Both the position numbers and the translations under genes were made by a program. Shown here in pieces: positions 53,914-62,432 of a stretch of DNA of 64,000 nt (its first letter is position 1; each line of letters starts with the position of its first letter). Origin of the DNA: Subtercola sp. (lineage in GTDB: Bacteria; Actinomycetota; Actinomycetes; Actinomycetales; Microbacteriaceae). A model generated the notes under the pieces. It saw only the letters and a list, made by a program, of their open reading frames with translations. It searched no databases and was not told where the DNA came from. Location: contig JAODBC010000027.1 of the NCBI GenBank assembly GCA_025463765.1, positions 62,001-126,000 of the forward strand, in the 5' to 3' direction.

Positions 53914-54624
53914 GTGCAAGCCTTACAACGCCTCACCGCGATTCTCGACATCGTCGCCGCCCACGGCCCCATCGCCCCGGCCGAGATCGGCCTGCGAATG
54001 GATGTTCCTTTCTCAACCGTTGCGCGCCTGACCCGACAACTCTTCGACGAAGGAATGGTGAGCCGCGTCCCCGACAGCGGCAAGTACGTGATCGGCTGGC
54101 GCATCTTCGACCTCGCTTCCGCAGGGCAGGGCAGTGTCGATCTGGCGACACTGGCGGTGCCGGTCATGACGAGATTGCGCACCCTCACCGGTGAGACGGT
54201 GTCGCTCCATGTGCTGCGCGGCGACCAGCGGCTCTGCATCGCCGAAGTGCAGAGCACACAGGAATTGAGGCGCGTGGTCGCCCCCGGCACGATTCAGGGA
54301 TTGGCGGGCACAACCGGTGGCGAGGTACTTCTTTCTGGCATGACCGACGCCGAAATCGCCGACTACGCTCAGCGCACCGGAATTCGGGGCGAAGAGCGCA
54401 CGAAGCTCGTCGAGCGCATCGCCGAGATCCGGGCAATCGGATTCGCCGTGATCACTCGCACCGACATGGGCATCGTGGCGCTTTCTGTTCCAGTAGCCCG
54501 AGCGGGGCGCGTTCGCGCAACCCTCAGCGTCTCGGGTCCGCTCTCACGATTCTCCGGCAGCGTTGCCGCCGGCTTTGCCGACGCGGCGAAACTCGCGGCC
54601 GACGACATCGCGCGCATCGCCTGA
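53914..54624 (+). CDS. IclR family transcriptional regulator
   Basis: Regulator of 236 residues. The winged helix-turn-helix is at the N-terminus (LTAILDIVAAHGPIAPAEIG, MDVPFSTVARLTRQLFDEG). The IclR effector domain follows, with ETVSLHVLRGDQRLCIAEVQ. It starts at a GTG with AGGAAGG 5 nt upstream. IclR proteins sense small acids and control degradation operons. It converges with the TIM-barrel gene and likely binds the GYAACTAYCAT repeats before the CaiB and thiolase genes. Confidence 0.92.
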   Translation: MQALQRLTAILDIVAAHGPIAPAEIGLRMDVPFSTVARLTRQLFDEGMVSRVPDSGKYVIGWRIFDLASAGQGSVDLATLAVPVMTRLRTLTGETVSLHVLRGDQRLCIAEVQSTQELRRVVAPGTIQGLAGTTGGEVLLSGMTDAEIADYAQRTGIRGEERTKLVERIAEIRAIGFAVITRTDMGIVALSVPVARAGRVRATLSVSGPLSRFSGSVAAGFADAAKLAADDIARIA

Positions 54625-54626
54625 AA

Positions 54627-55553
54627 TCAGGCGCCCACGCCGAAGGCGTGTTCGAGCGATTCATGGATTATCGAGGCCACGTCGTCTGCCGAGTCGAAAT
54701 GCACCCCGTACGAAAGCACCTCTGCGCTCACAACACCGTCGTACCCCGTGACCCGCAGCGCCTCGACAAAAGCAGAAATGTCGAACGTGCCGGCACCGGG
54801 AGGCTGCCGGCCCCAGCGACTTGCCGTGAAGAACTCGCCAGCATCCGCTGCCCGCCGGGTACCGTCACTGACCTGAACCAGTGCGATCTGCGAGGCGTCG
54901 AGTGCGGCAACCTCCGAAAGCGCAGTGCCACTATGCACGACGTGCCAGCTGTCGAGCAGTAGCCCGGCGCGATCCCAGCCGATCGTGGCGCAGAGTTCGG
55001 CTGCGTCATCGAGACGACCGAGAGGGCCGTAGGCCATGAATTCCACCGCCATGCGGCACCGGGATGCCCAGAGCACGTCAGCGCAGATGCGCAACTGCTC
55101 GATCACGGCGGCGGTCAGCGGTGCATCCACGATCACTCCGCAACAGGGCACCCGGCGATCGCCGCCGACACCGTGACGCGCACTCCTTGAACCGAGTTCT
55201 GAAGCGAGCGCTGCGAATGCCGCAGCAGATTCGAGCCCGTCGCTCTGGCCGACACGGAGCACTCCGATGTCGGTGCAGACGAGTTTGCGCGCCGAAACGG
55301 CGTCAGCCACATCGCTTCGACCCGCGGGCGTCAGCATCGCGGACCCGAGTGCGACAGAGTCGAGCCCCACGGCCGCGAAACCCTCGGCAGCCGCTGCGTC
55401 GAGCACGACACCGAAGGGAGCGCTTGAGAACGGAACCAACGGCTCAGAAAGCTCCGCAAGCGCAGATGTCACCGCCGGCAGCGGAAACGTCAGCCAGTTC
55501 AGAGTCGAGAGCGAGAAGATCACCGTGACCACCTTGTGTCGCATATCGTTCAT
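54627..55553 (-). CDS. sugar phosphate isomerase/epimerase-like TIM-barrel protein
   Basis: AP-endonuclease-2 superfamily protein of up to 308 residues. Probable metal ligands are Glu in VEFMAYGP, Asp and His in LLLDSWH, and Glu in VSAEVLS, in the usual order. Members are isomerases, epimerases or dehydratases. GTG codons at 55532 or 55523 (before VTVIFSLSTLN and IFSLSTLN) are reasonable alternative starts, since no site precedes the ATG at 55553. It is divergent from the thiolase operon and may share its control region. The substrate is unknown. Confidence 0.8.
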   Translation of the reverse strand: MNDMRHKVVTVIFSLSTLNWLTFPLPAVTSALAELSEPLVPFSSAPFGVVLDAAAAEGFAAVGLDSVALGSAMLTPAGRSDVADAVSARKLVCTDIGVLRVGQSDGLESAAAFAALASELGSRSARHGVGGDRRVPCCGVIVDAPLTAAVIEQLRICADVLWASRCRMAVEFMAYGPLGRLDDAAELCATIGWDRAGLLLDSWHVVHSGTALSEVAALDASQIALVQVSDGTRRAADAGEFFTASRWGRQPPGAGTFDISAFVEALRVTGYDGVVSAEVLSYGVHFDSADDVASIIHESLEHAFGVGA

Positions 55554-55630
55554 CGCCGCTCGATGCGCATTCGGCGAAGAATGCAGCTTGCGCGATGGCT
55601 GGTGACTAGCCTACGCTCAGATCACAGAAC

Positions 55631-55645
55631 GATTGTAACTATCAT
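55631..55645. promoter_or_regulatory. GATTGTAACTATCAT motif before the thiolase operon
   Basis: This site matches GATTGCAACTACCAT at 53747-53761 at 13 of 15 positions and contains the GTAACTATCAT core found at 53731. It lies 55 bp upstream of the preferred thiolase start, in the region shared with the divergent TIM-barrel gene. Confidence 0.58.
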
Positions 55646-55699
55646 TCAATGAGATTTAGGCGTTCGAGAATCACAGGCCGCTCGATGACGAAGGAACCC

Positions 55700-56977
55700 A
55701 TGAGAGACGTCTATCTGCTCGGCGCGTACTCCACACGCTTTGGTCGCTATGGGCAGCTCACATTCCGTGACCTCACCCGGGCCGCCGTTGAGGGGGTGCT
55801 CGCCGACGCCGGCGGGGCGCACCTCGGTTCAGCGGTCGAAAGCATCTGGTTCGGCAACGTGATGATGGACTACTGGGGCCAGCACAGCACGCGTGGCCAG
55901 TTCTGCCTCATTCCTCTGATCCAAGACAACACGCTCGCAGAGCGCACCCCCATCACCAACGTCGAGGGAGCCTGTGCCACTGGTTCTATGGCTTTTCAAG
56001 GGGCACTGAAAGACATTGCGAGTGGCGACACAGAAGTGAGCCTCGCCGTCGGTGTCGAAAAGATCTTTCGGCCCGACGCCGACCCGCAGCAGAGCTTCGA
56101 AATGTTTCGTGCGGCCGAGAACTCGCTCTACCCCGACGAAACGCTCGATGAGTACCGTGCGCTCATGCGCGGCCTCGGGGGGTCGTTCGAGACCGGCCCC
56201 GGGCGAACGATGTTCATGGACACTTACGCTGCCCAGGCTCAATTCCATATGCACCGCTACGGCACCACCCGCGAACAGCTGGCCATCGTCGCTTCGAAGA
56301 ACCACCACTTCGCAACCCAGAACGAGAGGGCGCAGTACCGCTTCGAGGTCTCAGTGGCGGATGCTCTCGCCGACCGTCTGGTCAGCGAGCCTCTGACGCG
56401 GTCGATGTGTGCTCCCATCGGCGACGGTTCTGCCGCAGCCGTATTGTGCTCGCAGCAGTATCTCGATGAGCAGCCCCCCGAGGTTCGACGCCGCGCAGTG
56501 CGCGTTGCCGCATCGACTCTCACCAGCGGCATCTATCGCACGCCAGAGCAGCTGAGCCTGAGCTCCGTTGCGGCCGAACGAGCGTACCGTCGTGCGGGCA
56601 TCCGGCCTGCGGCTGTTGATGTCGCCGAGGTGCATGACGCCACCGCGTTCGGCGAGATCTACCAGAGCGAAATGTTGGGCTTCTGCGCTGTGGGTGAAGG
56701 CGGCGCCTTCGCCGAGGCCGGCGAGACGGCATTGGGCGGCAGCATTCCCATCAATACGTCGGGTGGCTTGATCTCGAAGGGACACCCCGTCGCGGCGAGC
56801 GGGCTCTCGATGATCACCGAAGTCGCCGAACAACTGCGAGGCGAAGCCGGCGAACGCCAGGTGACAGCAGCGCGCTGGGGCCTCATTGAGAACGGCGGCG
56901 GCATCATGGGCCTCGAGGAGGCCGCCTGCGCTGTGACGATTCTCGAAGCGAACACACCAGCGGGCGCTCGCGCCTGA
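55700..56977 (+). CDS. SCP-type thiolase / thiolase-like acyltransferase
   Basis: Thiolase-fold protein of 425 residues of the lipid-transfer-type (SCP-x) group. It has Cys92 in EGACATGS, His in EVHDA and SKGHP, and the late NGGG. The catalytic set looks complete, so it may cleave a 3-oxoacyl-CoA. The ATG at 55700 follows AAGGA; in-frame ATGs at 55685 and 55649 are possible. It is first in a plus-strand operon with the DszA-like monooxygenase. Branched or sterol-like substrates are common for this group, but nothing here fixes that. Confidence 0.87.
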   Translation: MRDVYLLGAYSTRFGRYGQLTFRDLTRAAVEGVLADAGGAHLGSAVESIWFGNVMMDYWGQHSTRGQFCLIPLIQDNTLAERTPITNVEGACATGSMAFQGALKDIASGDTEVSLAVGVEKIFRPDADPQQSFEMFRAAENSLYPDETLDEYRALMRGLGGSFETGPGRTMFMDTYAAQAQFHMHRYGTTREQLAIVASKNHHFATQNERAQYRFEVSVADALADRLVSEPLTRSMCAPIGDGSAAAVLCSQQYLDEQPPEVRRRAVRVAASTLTSGIYRTPEQLSLSSVAAERAYRRAGIRPAAVDVAEVHDATAFGEIYQSEMLGFCAVGEGGAFAEAGETALGGSIPINTSGGLISKGHPVAASGLSMITEVAEQLRGEAGERQVTAARWGLIENGGGIMGLEEAACAVTILEANTPAGARA

Positions 56978-57000
56978 GTTTTCTGCAGTACAGATTCACC

Positions 57001-57024
57001 CTCGGTATCGACGACGACACCGAG
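57001..57024. other. small inverted repeat between thiolase and monooxygenase genes
   Basis: CTCGGT (57001-57006) pairs with ACCGAG (57019-57024). After one mismatch, TCG pairs with CGA around an ACGA loop. It could form a weak hairpin ahead of the monooxygenase's ribosome site and adjust expression within the operon. There is no T-run, so it is not a strong terminator. Confidence 0.35.
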
Positions 57025-57048
57025 TCAGAACGAGAAAGGTGCACAACG

Positions 57049-58437
57049 ATGAGCGACCACTCCGCATTCACCGGCAAAGAGATTCGTCTCAATATGCTCG
57101 AGCAGTGCAATCCGAGCTTTCAGGCCTTCGGACTCTGGAGTCACCCCCGTGACATCGGGGCCCGGTACACGTCGATCGATTACTGGGTGGACTACGCGAA
57201 GATGCTCGAGAAGGGGCTGTTCGACAACTTCTTTCTCGCCGATGTGTACGGCATCCCCGACGTGTATGAAGGAAAAGCCGACGGGGCGCTGCGCAACGGA
57301 ACGCAGGGCCCGAGCCTCGACCCGGCCATGCTCATCTCGGCCATGGCCTACGCCACCACCGAACTCTGCTTCACGATCACCGGCAGCGCAACCTACGAGA
57401 TGCCCTACACCTTTGCACGCAAGATGTCCACGCTCGACCACATGACGAATGGCCGCATCGGCTGGAACATCGTGACCAGCTATCTCACCAGTGGTGCAAC
57501 GGCCATGGGTCGCGACGGCCTGAAAGCACACGACCACCGCTACGAGGTGGCCGACGAATTTCTCGACGGCGTCTACCAGCTCTGGGAGGACTCGTGGGGC
57601 GACAACGCACTGGTGAAAGATAAAGAGAGCCGCGTCTACGTCGACGCGTCAGAGGTGCATCCGATCGACTTCGAAGGCGAGTTCTACCGCTTTCACGCCA
57701 TTCACCAGGTCGAGACGTCGCCTCAGCGCACGCCTGTGCTCTTTCAGGCCGGCGCCTCTGCTCGCGGTCGGCAATTCGCGGCCCAGCACGCCGAGGGCGT
57801 GTACCTCAACGGCAGCTCGAAGACCATCGTGGCCGAACAGGTGGCAAGTTTTCGGCGCCTCGCCGAAGAGGCAGGCCGGGCTCCGGATGACCTCAAGATC
57901 TTCGCGGGTGTCTCGATCTTCGTCGACAAGACCGAAGAGCTCGCCCGCGCCCGGCATGCCGAGTACCTCGAGTACGCCAGCGTCGAAGGCCTGATGGCCA
58001 TGATGTCGGGCGCCATGGGAATCGACCTCTCGCAGTACCCGCTCGACGAGCCCATCACCTATCAAGAGAACGACGGCAATCGCTCGGTGATGGAGGCGAT
58101 GACTCGCAACAACAACCTCACCCTGCGCGAGGTGCTCGCCAGCCGGGCGCTGAACGGCACCAACCTCGCGCTGATCGGTTCTCCGACGCAGATCGCCGAC
58201 GAACTGATCAGCTGGATGGACGAAACCGACCTCGACGGCTTCAACATCGCACACATCGTGAACCACGAGACCACGCAGAACTTCATCGACCTGGTGATTC
58301 CCGAGCTGCAGAAGCGCGGCCGGTACAAGACCGCCTACTCGAGCGGTACGTTCCGCGAGAAGCTGTTCGGCAACGGCGCCCGCATCAAGCTCACACACCC
58401 GGCGTCGAAGAACCACGCAGCCGTGACGGCGGCCTGA
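57049..58437 (+). CDS. NtaA/SnaA/DszA-family FMNH2-dependent monooxygenase
   Basis: Luciferase-superfamily monooxygenase of 462 residues of the NtaA/SnaA/DszA branch. Typical segments are DYWVDYAKMLEKGLFDNFFL, YTFARKMSTLDHMTNGRIGW, NIVTSYL and PQRTPVLFQAGASARGRQFA. These two-component enzymes oxidise aminopolycarboxylates, dibenzothiophene sulfone or similar and need a flavin reductase. One is encoded at 60474 in the same operon. The ATG follows AAAGG. The chemistry could be C-N or C-S cleavage or Baeyer-Villiger-like. The substrate is unknown. Confidence 0.92.
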   Translation: MSDHSAFTGKEIRLNMLEQCNPSFQAFGLWSHPRDIGARYTSIDYWVDYAKMLEKGLFDNFFLADVYGIPDVYEGKADGALRNGTQGPSLDPAMLISAMAYATTELCFTITGSATYEMPYTFARKMSTLDHMTNGRIGWNIVTSYLTSGATAMGRDGLKAHDHRYEVADEFLDGVYQLWEDSWGDNALVKDKESRVYVDASEVHPIDFEGEFYRFHAIHQVETSPQRTPVLFQAGASARGRQFAAQHAEGVYLNGSSKTIVAEQVASFRRLAEEAGRAPDDLKIFAGVSIFVDKTEELARARHAEYLEYASVEGLMAMMSGAMGIDLSQYPLDEPITYQENDGNRSVMEAMTRNNNLTLREVLASRALNGTNLALIGSPTQIADELISWMDETDLDGFNIAHIVNHETTQNFIDLVIPELQKRGRYKTAYSSGTFREKLFGNGARIKLTHPASKNHAAVTAA

Positions 58438-58440
58438 CTC

Positions 58441-58725
58441 GTGTTCGTGGTGATTGGTGAGAACGTACGCGAGTGGAGCAAGAGCGACACTGTGTACGAG
58501 AAGCATCGTGCACATATGGTGACGCACATCGAGGCGCACGACTTCTTGGTGTCAGGGCCACGTGCGGGCGGCGGATCGGTGATCGTGGCGCTCGGCGACG
58601 ATGAGGCCGCTCTGCAGGCGATACTCGACACAGACCCGCTCGTCACCGACGGATTCATGGTCTTCACCGTGCATCCGTTCATCCCGGGGCTTCACGACCC
58701 GGCCGTAGATCTCACATTCGTATGA
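58441..58725 (+). CDS. YCII-domain protein
   Basis: Small protein of 94 residues with a ferredoxin-like YciI fold. It has the conserved RAHMVTHIEAHDFLVSGPRA with its His, then DPLVTDGFMVFTVHPF. It starts at GTG 3 bp after the monooxygenase stop, so it is translated with it. YciI proteins include dehydrochlorinases and lactone-processing or muconolactone-isomerase-like enzymes. Here it may act on the monooxygenase product. Confidence 0.82.
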   Translation: MFVVIGENVREWSKSDTVYEKHRAHMVTHIEAHDFLVSGPRAGGGSVIVALGDDEAALQAILDTDPLVTDGFMVFTVHPFIPGLHDPAVDLTFV

Positions 58726-58753
58726 TTCAGAGCGCACAGAAAGGCCCCGCACA

Positions 58754-59830
58754 ATGACCGACCCTTCTCCGGCACTCGTCGCCGTCAGCAGCACAACCGG
58801 CCTGCATCTCGATTTGTTCGACGCCGTCACCGGCGCCTCGCACGGCCGCATCTCCGACCTCAGCGCGCAGCCGCATGAAATCGCCTGGGATGCCGCTCGG
58901 CGCCTGATGTACCTCACCCACACCTACCGTTCGGGCGGTTACGGCGAGGGGCAAGAGAAGTCGCACGAGATCAGCGTTATCAGCCCGGACGCCCAGCGGG
59001 TCGTCGAGGTCATCGACATCGCTCCTTTCGGCGCCCCGCACGACGTGGAGTACGACCCGCGCCGCGATCTGATCTACACCGGCGTCGAGAACTACAACGG
59101 CCGCAACGGAATCGTGATTATCGACGCGGCTTCGCGTGAGGTCGTGGGGCACATTCCGCTCTCGGGCCCGAACGCCCACTGGCTCGCGCTGAGCCCCGAC
59201 GGGGAGCGGCTCTTCGTGGCACACAAGGAGGCTCCGATCCTCTCGATTGTCAGCCTGGTCGAACGCCGGGAGATCGCCACCGTCGCCTGCGCCGGCGGCG
59301 CCGAAGAGATCGACTACGACGCGGCGGGCGACTACGTCTACGTGGCGACCCCACTCATGAACGTCACGATCAACGTCACACAGGGCGCGCTCAATCGCAG
59401 GCCCACCGTTGCCGGCGACCCTCAGCCGCGGCTGCTGAAGATCGACGCCCGGTCGGGTGACGTGGTCGGTGCGCTCGACTTCGACGAGATCATCTGCGCT
59501 CTCACCGTCGCCCCGAACGGCGACGTGCTGGTGAGCGAGATGCACTTTCCAGCCCCAAACGACCCTGACCCCGCGCCATCGCTCGGCCGGATGCACGTGG
59601 TCGACTCCGCAGTCATGAGCCGCCGCGCGGCCGTGACGGTCGGCGAACTGCCGTTCACCATCCGCTGCACCCCCGATGGCCGCACTGCGTTCGTCGCCAA
59701 CCTGAAGTCGGGCACCGTTTCGGTTGTCGACCTGACTGCGAACGAAGTCACCGCGACCTGGGCGAACAATGTCGGCGTGAAACTCGGTGGCACGCATGGG
59801 CTCTGCTACATTCCGGCGCGCGACTCGTGA
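58754..59830 (+). CDS. YVTN-type beta-propeller protein, possible lactonase
   Basis: Seven-bladed propeller-like protein of 358 residues. Repeats of the form DPRRDLIYTGVEN, SPDGERLFVAHKE, APNGDVLVSE and TPDGRTAFVANLKSGTVSVV recur roughly every 45-50 residues. There is no signal peptide, so it appears cytosolic. Related proteins bind ligands or hydrolyse lactones. Its gene overlaps the CMD gene by four bases (GTGA). In this operon a lactonase or ring-opening role is plausible but not shown. Confidence 0.78.
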   Translation: MTDPSPALVAVSSTTGLHLDLFDAVTGASHGRISDLSAQPHEIAWDAARRLMYLTHTYRSGGYGEGQEKSHEISVISPDAQRVVEVIDIAPFGAPHDVEYDPRRDLIYTGVENYNGRNGIVIIDAASREVVGHIPLSGPNAHWLALSPDGERLFVAHKEAPILSIVSLVERREIATVACAGGAEEIDYDAAGDYVYVATPLMNVTINVTQGALNRRPTVAGDPQPRLLKIDARSGDVVGALDFDEIICALTVAPNGDVLVSEMHFPAPNDPDPAPSLGRMHVVDSAVMSRRAAVTVGELPFTIRCTPDGRTAFVANLKSGTVSVVDLTANEVTATWANNVGVKLGGTHGLCYIPARDS

Positions 59831-60417
59831 CTGTGCACGAGGAGGGCTGGCCCGTTCATCCGCTGCGCCTGCCTCCGGTTCACACGCCCGATTCCGCTCA
59901 GGCCGAGGCCCTGGCCAAGACCCCGACTCTGCCTGACGGAACCATTCGCAATTTGTTTCTAACCCTCGCCTGGCAACCCGTATTGCTCAAGCGCTTCAAC
60001 GTGTTCATGGGCACGTTCATGGTCTTCAACACCATCACTTCTTATGAGCGCGAAGTGGTGGTGCTGCGTGTCGCAACGATCGGCCGCAGCCGCTACGAGC
60101 TGGCCCAGCACATTCCTCTCGCCCAACAGGCAGGCATCACCGATGACACGATCAGAGCGCTTCTCGCTTACCCCTCGCTCGACGGCCTGAACGACGACGA
60201 CCGCATGCTCGCCGCCCTCACCGACGAAATCGACGAACTCGGTCACCTCACCGAGGTGACCTGGATTGCGCTCCGGGCCAGGTTCGCCGAACCGTCGATC
60301 GTCGAACTGATCGCCCTGGTGACGCAATATCGCATGGTCGCCGAGTTCTTGAACACCCTCGGGGTCGAACTGGAGCCCGATTTGCGCGCCACTATCGAGA
60401 GCTGGATCGGCGCCTGA
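59827..60417 (+). CDS. carboxymuconolactone decarboxylase (CMD) family protein
   Basis: CMD-family all-alpha protein of 196 residues. The core is LAWQPVLLKRFNVFMGTFMV, ITSYEREVVVLRVATIGRSR and YELAQHIPLAQQAGITDDTI. Like the protein at 35434 it has no cysteine, so it lacks the AhpD CxxC peroxidase site. It starts at GTG overlapping the propeller stop. It is usually found next to lactone or aromatic degradation genes and may act in decarboxylation or as a binding protein. Confidence 0.85.
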   Translation: MTVHEEGWPVHPLRLPPVHTPDSAQAEALAKTPTLPDGTIRNLFLTLAWQPVLLKRFNVFMGTFMVFNTITSYEREVVVLRVATIGRSRYELAQHIPLAQQAGITDDTIRALLAYPSLDGLNDDDRMLAALTDEIDELGHLTEVTWIALRARFAEPSIVELIALVTQYRMVAEFLNTLGVELEPDLRATIESWIGA

Positions 60418-60473
60418 GCCGTTTCGATCGGCCCAACGATGAGAGCTTCATTTTCATAGAAAGTGACAAAAGC

Positions 60474-61211
60474 ATGTCGATTCACGATTCATCTGCCTCA
60501 TCTGTCGCGGCATCACCCCTCAACCCTCACCCGGTGGCCGAACAGGCACGCTCGACCATAACGTCAGATCAGTTCAGGTCTGCTTTTCGTAACCACGCTG
60601 GCGGAGTCGCGGTTATCACTGCTGATGCCGGCCATGGCCCCGTGGGCCTGACGGCGACTTCGGTCATCTCGGTCAGCCTTGACCCTCCGCTTGTGGTGTT
60701 CTCGGTCTCAGAACTGTCGTCGAGTACACCAACCATCCTCGAAGCCGACACAGTCGTCATTCACCTTCTGGGTGCCGACCAGATCCACATCGCCAAGCTG
60801 TGCTCGACAAGCGGCATCGATCGATTCGCCGACACCTCCATCTGGTCGCGTCTCGTCACCGGAGAACCGTTCTTCCCATCGGCACATGCCTGGATCAGAG
60901 GCAAAGTCGTCAACAAGATGGCGGCGGGAGGCTCAACGGTCATCGCAGTGCAAGCACTGCAGGCACGCTCCCCAGACGCGAACGACGCGTCAGTGCCCCT
61001 CGCTGCTCCGCTGGTCTACCACAACCGCACGTGGCACATTCTGGGCGAATACTCCAAACACCAAGCGCCAGCGGCATCACCACAAACTCAGGAGGCAGTC
61101 GGCACCAGTGCGGGAAAGTGCCAATCGTCTGCCGAACCAGGCGCACCCGAGGCCTGTGTAATCCGGCTGGACGAAAGCGGGACGGTCAATCGTCGAAACG
61201 CTGAGCGGTGA
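60474..61211 (+). CDS. HpaC-like flavin reductase with extended C-terminus
   Basis: Flavin reductase of 245 residues. The core (about 30-190) has GGVAVITADAGHGPVGLTAT and SVSLDPPLVVFSVSELSSST, and ends near LVYHNRTWHILGEY. It supplies reduced FMN or FAD, most likely to the DszA-like monooxygenase upstream in the operon. About 50 extra residues after the core are low in structure and overlap the minus-strand reductase gene for 124 bp, tail to tail. A shorter functional protein is possible if these residues are dispensable. Confidence 0.88.
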   Translation: MSIHDSSASSVAASPLNPHPVAEQARSTITSDQFRSAFRNHAGGVAVITADAGHGPVGLTATSVISVSLDPPLVVFSVSELSSSTPTILEADTVVIHLLGADQIHIAKLCSTSGIDRFADTSIWSRLVTGEPFFPSAHAWIRGKVVNKMAAGGSTVIAVQALQARSPDANDASVPLAAPLVYHNRTWHILGEYSKHQAPAASPQTQEAVGTSAGKCQSSAEPGAPEACVIRLDESGTVNRRNAER

Positions 61212-61702
61212 TAAATAAGGGGCTCAGCGTCACGATCTACGGCGACATCGCGTACCTGTAAGAGAACGATGTGATGATCACCCGCAGGTATCTCCGCCAC
61301 CACGGTGCACTCAAGCAGACAGGCCGAGTTGGCCACAAAGAGTGCGCCTTTTTCTGAGCGAATGGTTTCGAGTCCATCGAACCGATTGCGGCTTCGCGAG
61401 GCGAGTTGAAGGCACGCTTCCTCTTGGCTTCGCGCCAAGATCGATATGCCAAGACGCTCTGCTGAGCGCAAGACGGGCCATGTCGATGAGGTGTTTTGCG
61501 CCGAAAAGAGCACGATGGGTGGGTCGAAAGATATGCCTACCGAGAAGGATGAAGCCACGAACCCTACAGGCTCACCGTTGACCTCTGCGCAGATCGCCGC
61601 GACGCCCGAGGGCACGTTGCCTAGCGCCGAGCGAATCGAACCCGGGTCGAGGTCTACTTTGCTGAGGAATGCTGCTTGGTCGGAGTGGCTAGTGATCAGC
61701 AT
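61088..61702 (-). CDS. flavin reductase (HpaC-like)
   Basis: Flavin reductase of 204 residues with SGVAAICAEVNGEPVGFVAS and SVGISFDPPIVLFSAQNTSS, closing near LIYHRSAFRRL. The ATG at 61702 overlaps the livF stop region by 14 bp with GAGG ahead; a longer open frame to 61816 is a shadow of livF. Its last 30 residues overlap the plus-strand reductase gene. It is the last gene of the minus-strand LIV unit at the right edge. Its monooxygenase partner is not adjacent on the visible side. Confidence 0.87.
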   Translation of the reverse strand: MLITSHSDQAAFLSKVDLDPGSIRSALGNVPSGVAAICAEVNGEPVGFVASSFSVGISFDPPIVLFSAQNTSSTWPVLRSAERLGISILARSQEEACLQLASRSRNRFDGLETIRSEKGALFVANSACLLECTVVAEIPAGDHHIVLLQVRDVAVDRDAEPLIYHRSAFRRLTVPLSSSRITQASGAPGSADDWHFPALVPTAS

Positions 61703-62432
61703 GAGACCTCGAATCGGAGGTGGATGCCACCGAGAGCAGCTGATGCTGCAGGCCAGTGGAATTGGCGAACTCGGTTGATGACCCTTCGTGGGCCATCCGC
61801 CCGGTGTCGAGTACATAGACCCGAGAGGTGAGGCTGAGTACGAATTGCAGGTTCTGCTCCGCGAGAATGATGCTGACGTCGAACTTGGCCGGCAAGCTGA
61901 GAATCGACTCGTGGAGCTGTTGCACCACCAACGGCGATAGACCCTCCGTTGGTTCGTCTAGCAAGAGAAGTCGTGGTTTGCCGGCAAGAGCACGTGCTAT
62001 GGCTACGGCCTGCTTCTCTCCGCCAGAAAGCTGATATCCCCGACGCGGCAGAAGGCGTTCGAGTATAGGCACGGCGTCGACGAGGCGGTCGACGTCGAGC
62101 GGCTGCCTTCGCGCTCTGGCTGCGAGCGCGAGATTTTCGCGCACCGAGAGGGCCGGAAAGATACGTCGATCTGGAGGCACCCATGCCACCCCCGATCGCG
62201 CAATGGTCTCGGTGCGAAGTCGACTGATCTCGCGATCTTGGAAGACAATGGTTCCCAAGCGCCGGGCTTCGATGCCCATGATCGCCTTGAATGTCGTACT
62301 CTTACCGGCGCCGTTTCGGCCGAGAAGGCCTACAACTTCTCGTTCTGCAACAGCGATATCGATGCCGAAAAGCGCCTGCGCGGTGCCATACCAAGCCTCA
62401 AGATGGGAAACGGTCAATGTCTTCGCGGTCAT
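61689..62432 (-). CDS. livF: LIV-type ABC transporter ATPase LivF
   Basis: ATPase of 247 residues with Walker A GRNGAGKST, signature LSGGEKQAVAIARA and Walker B RLLLLDEPTEGLSP. It overlaps livG by four bases and the flavin reductase gene by 14. It energises the third LIV importer of the window. Confidence 0.94.
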   Translation of the reverse strand: MTAKTLTVSHLEAWYGTAQALFGIDIAVAEREVVGLLGRNGAGKSTTFKAIMGIEARRLGTIVFQDREISRLRTETIARSGVAWVPPDRRIFPALSVRENLALAARARRQPLDVDRLVDAVPILERLLPRRGYQLSGGEKQAVAIARALAGKPRLLLLDEPTEGLSPLVVQQLHESILSLPAKFDVSIILAEQNLQFVLSLTSRVYVLDTGRMAHEGSSTEFANSTGLQHQLLSVASTSDSRSHADH

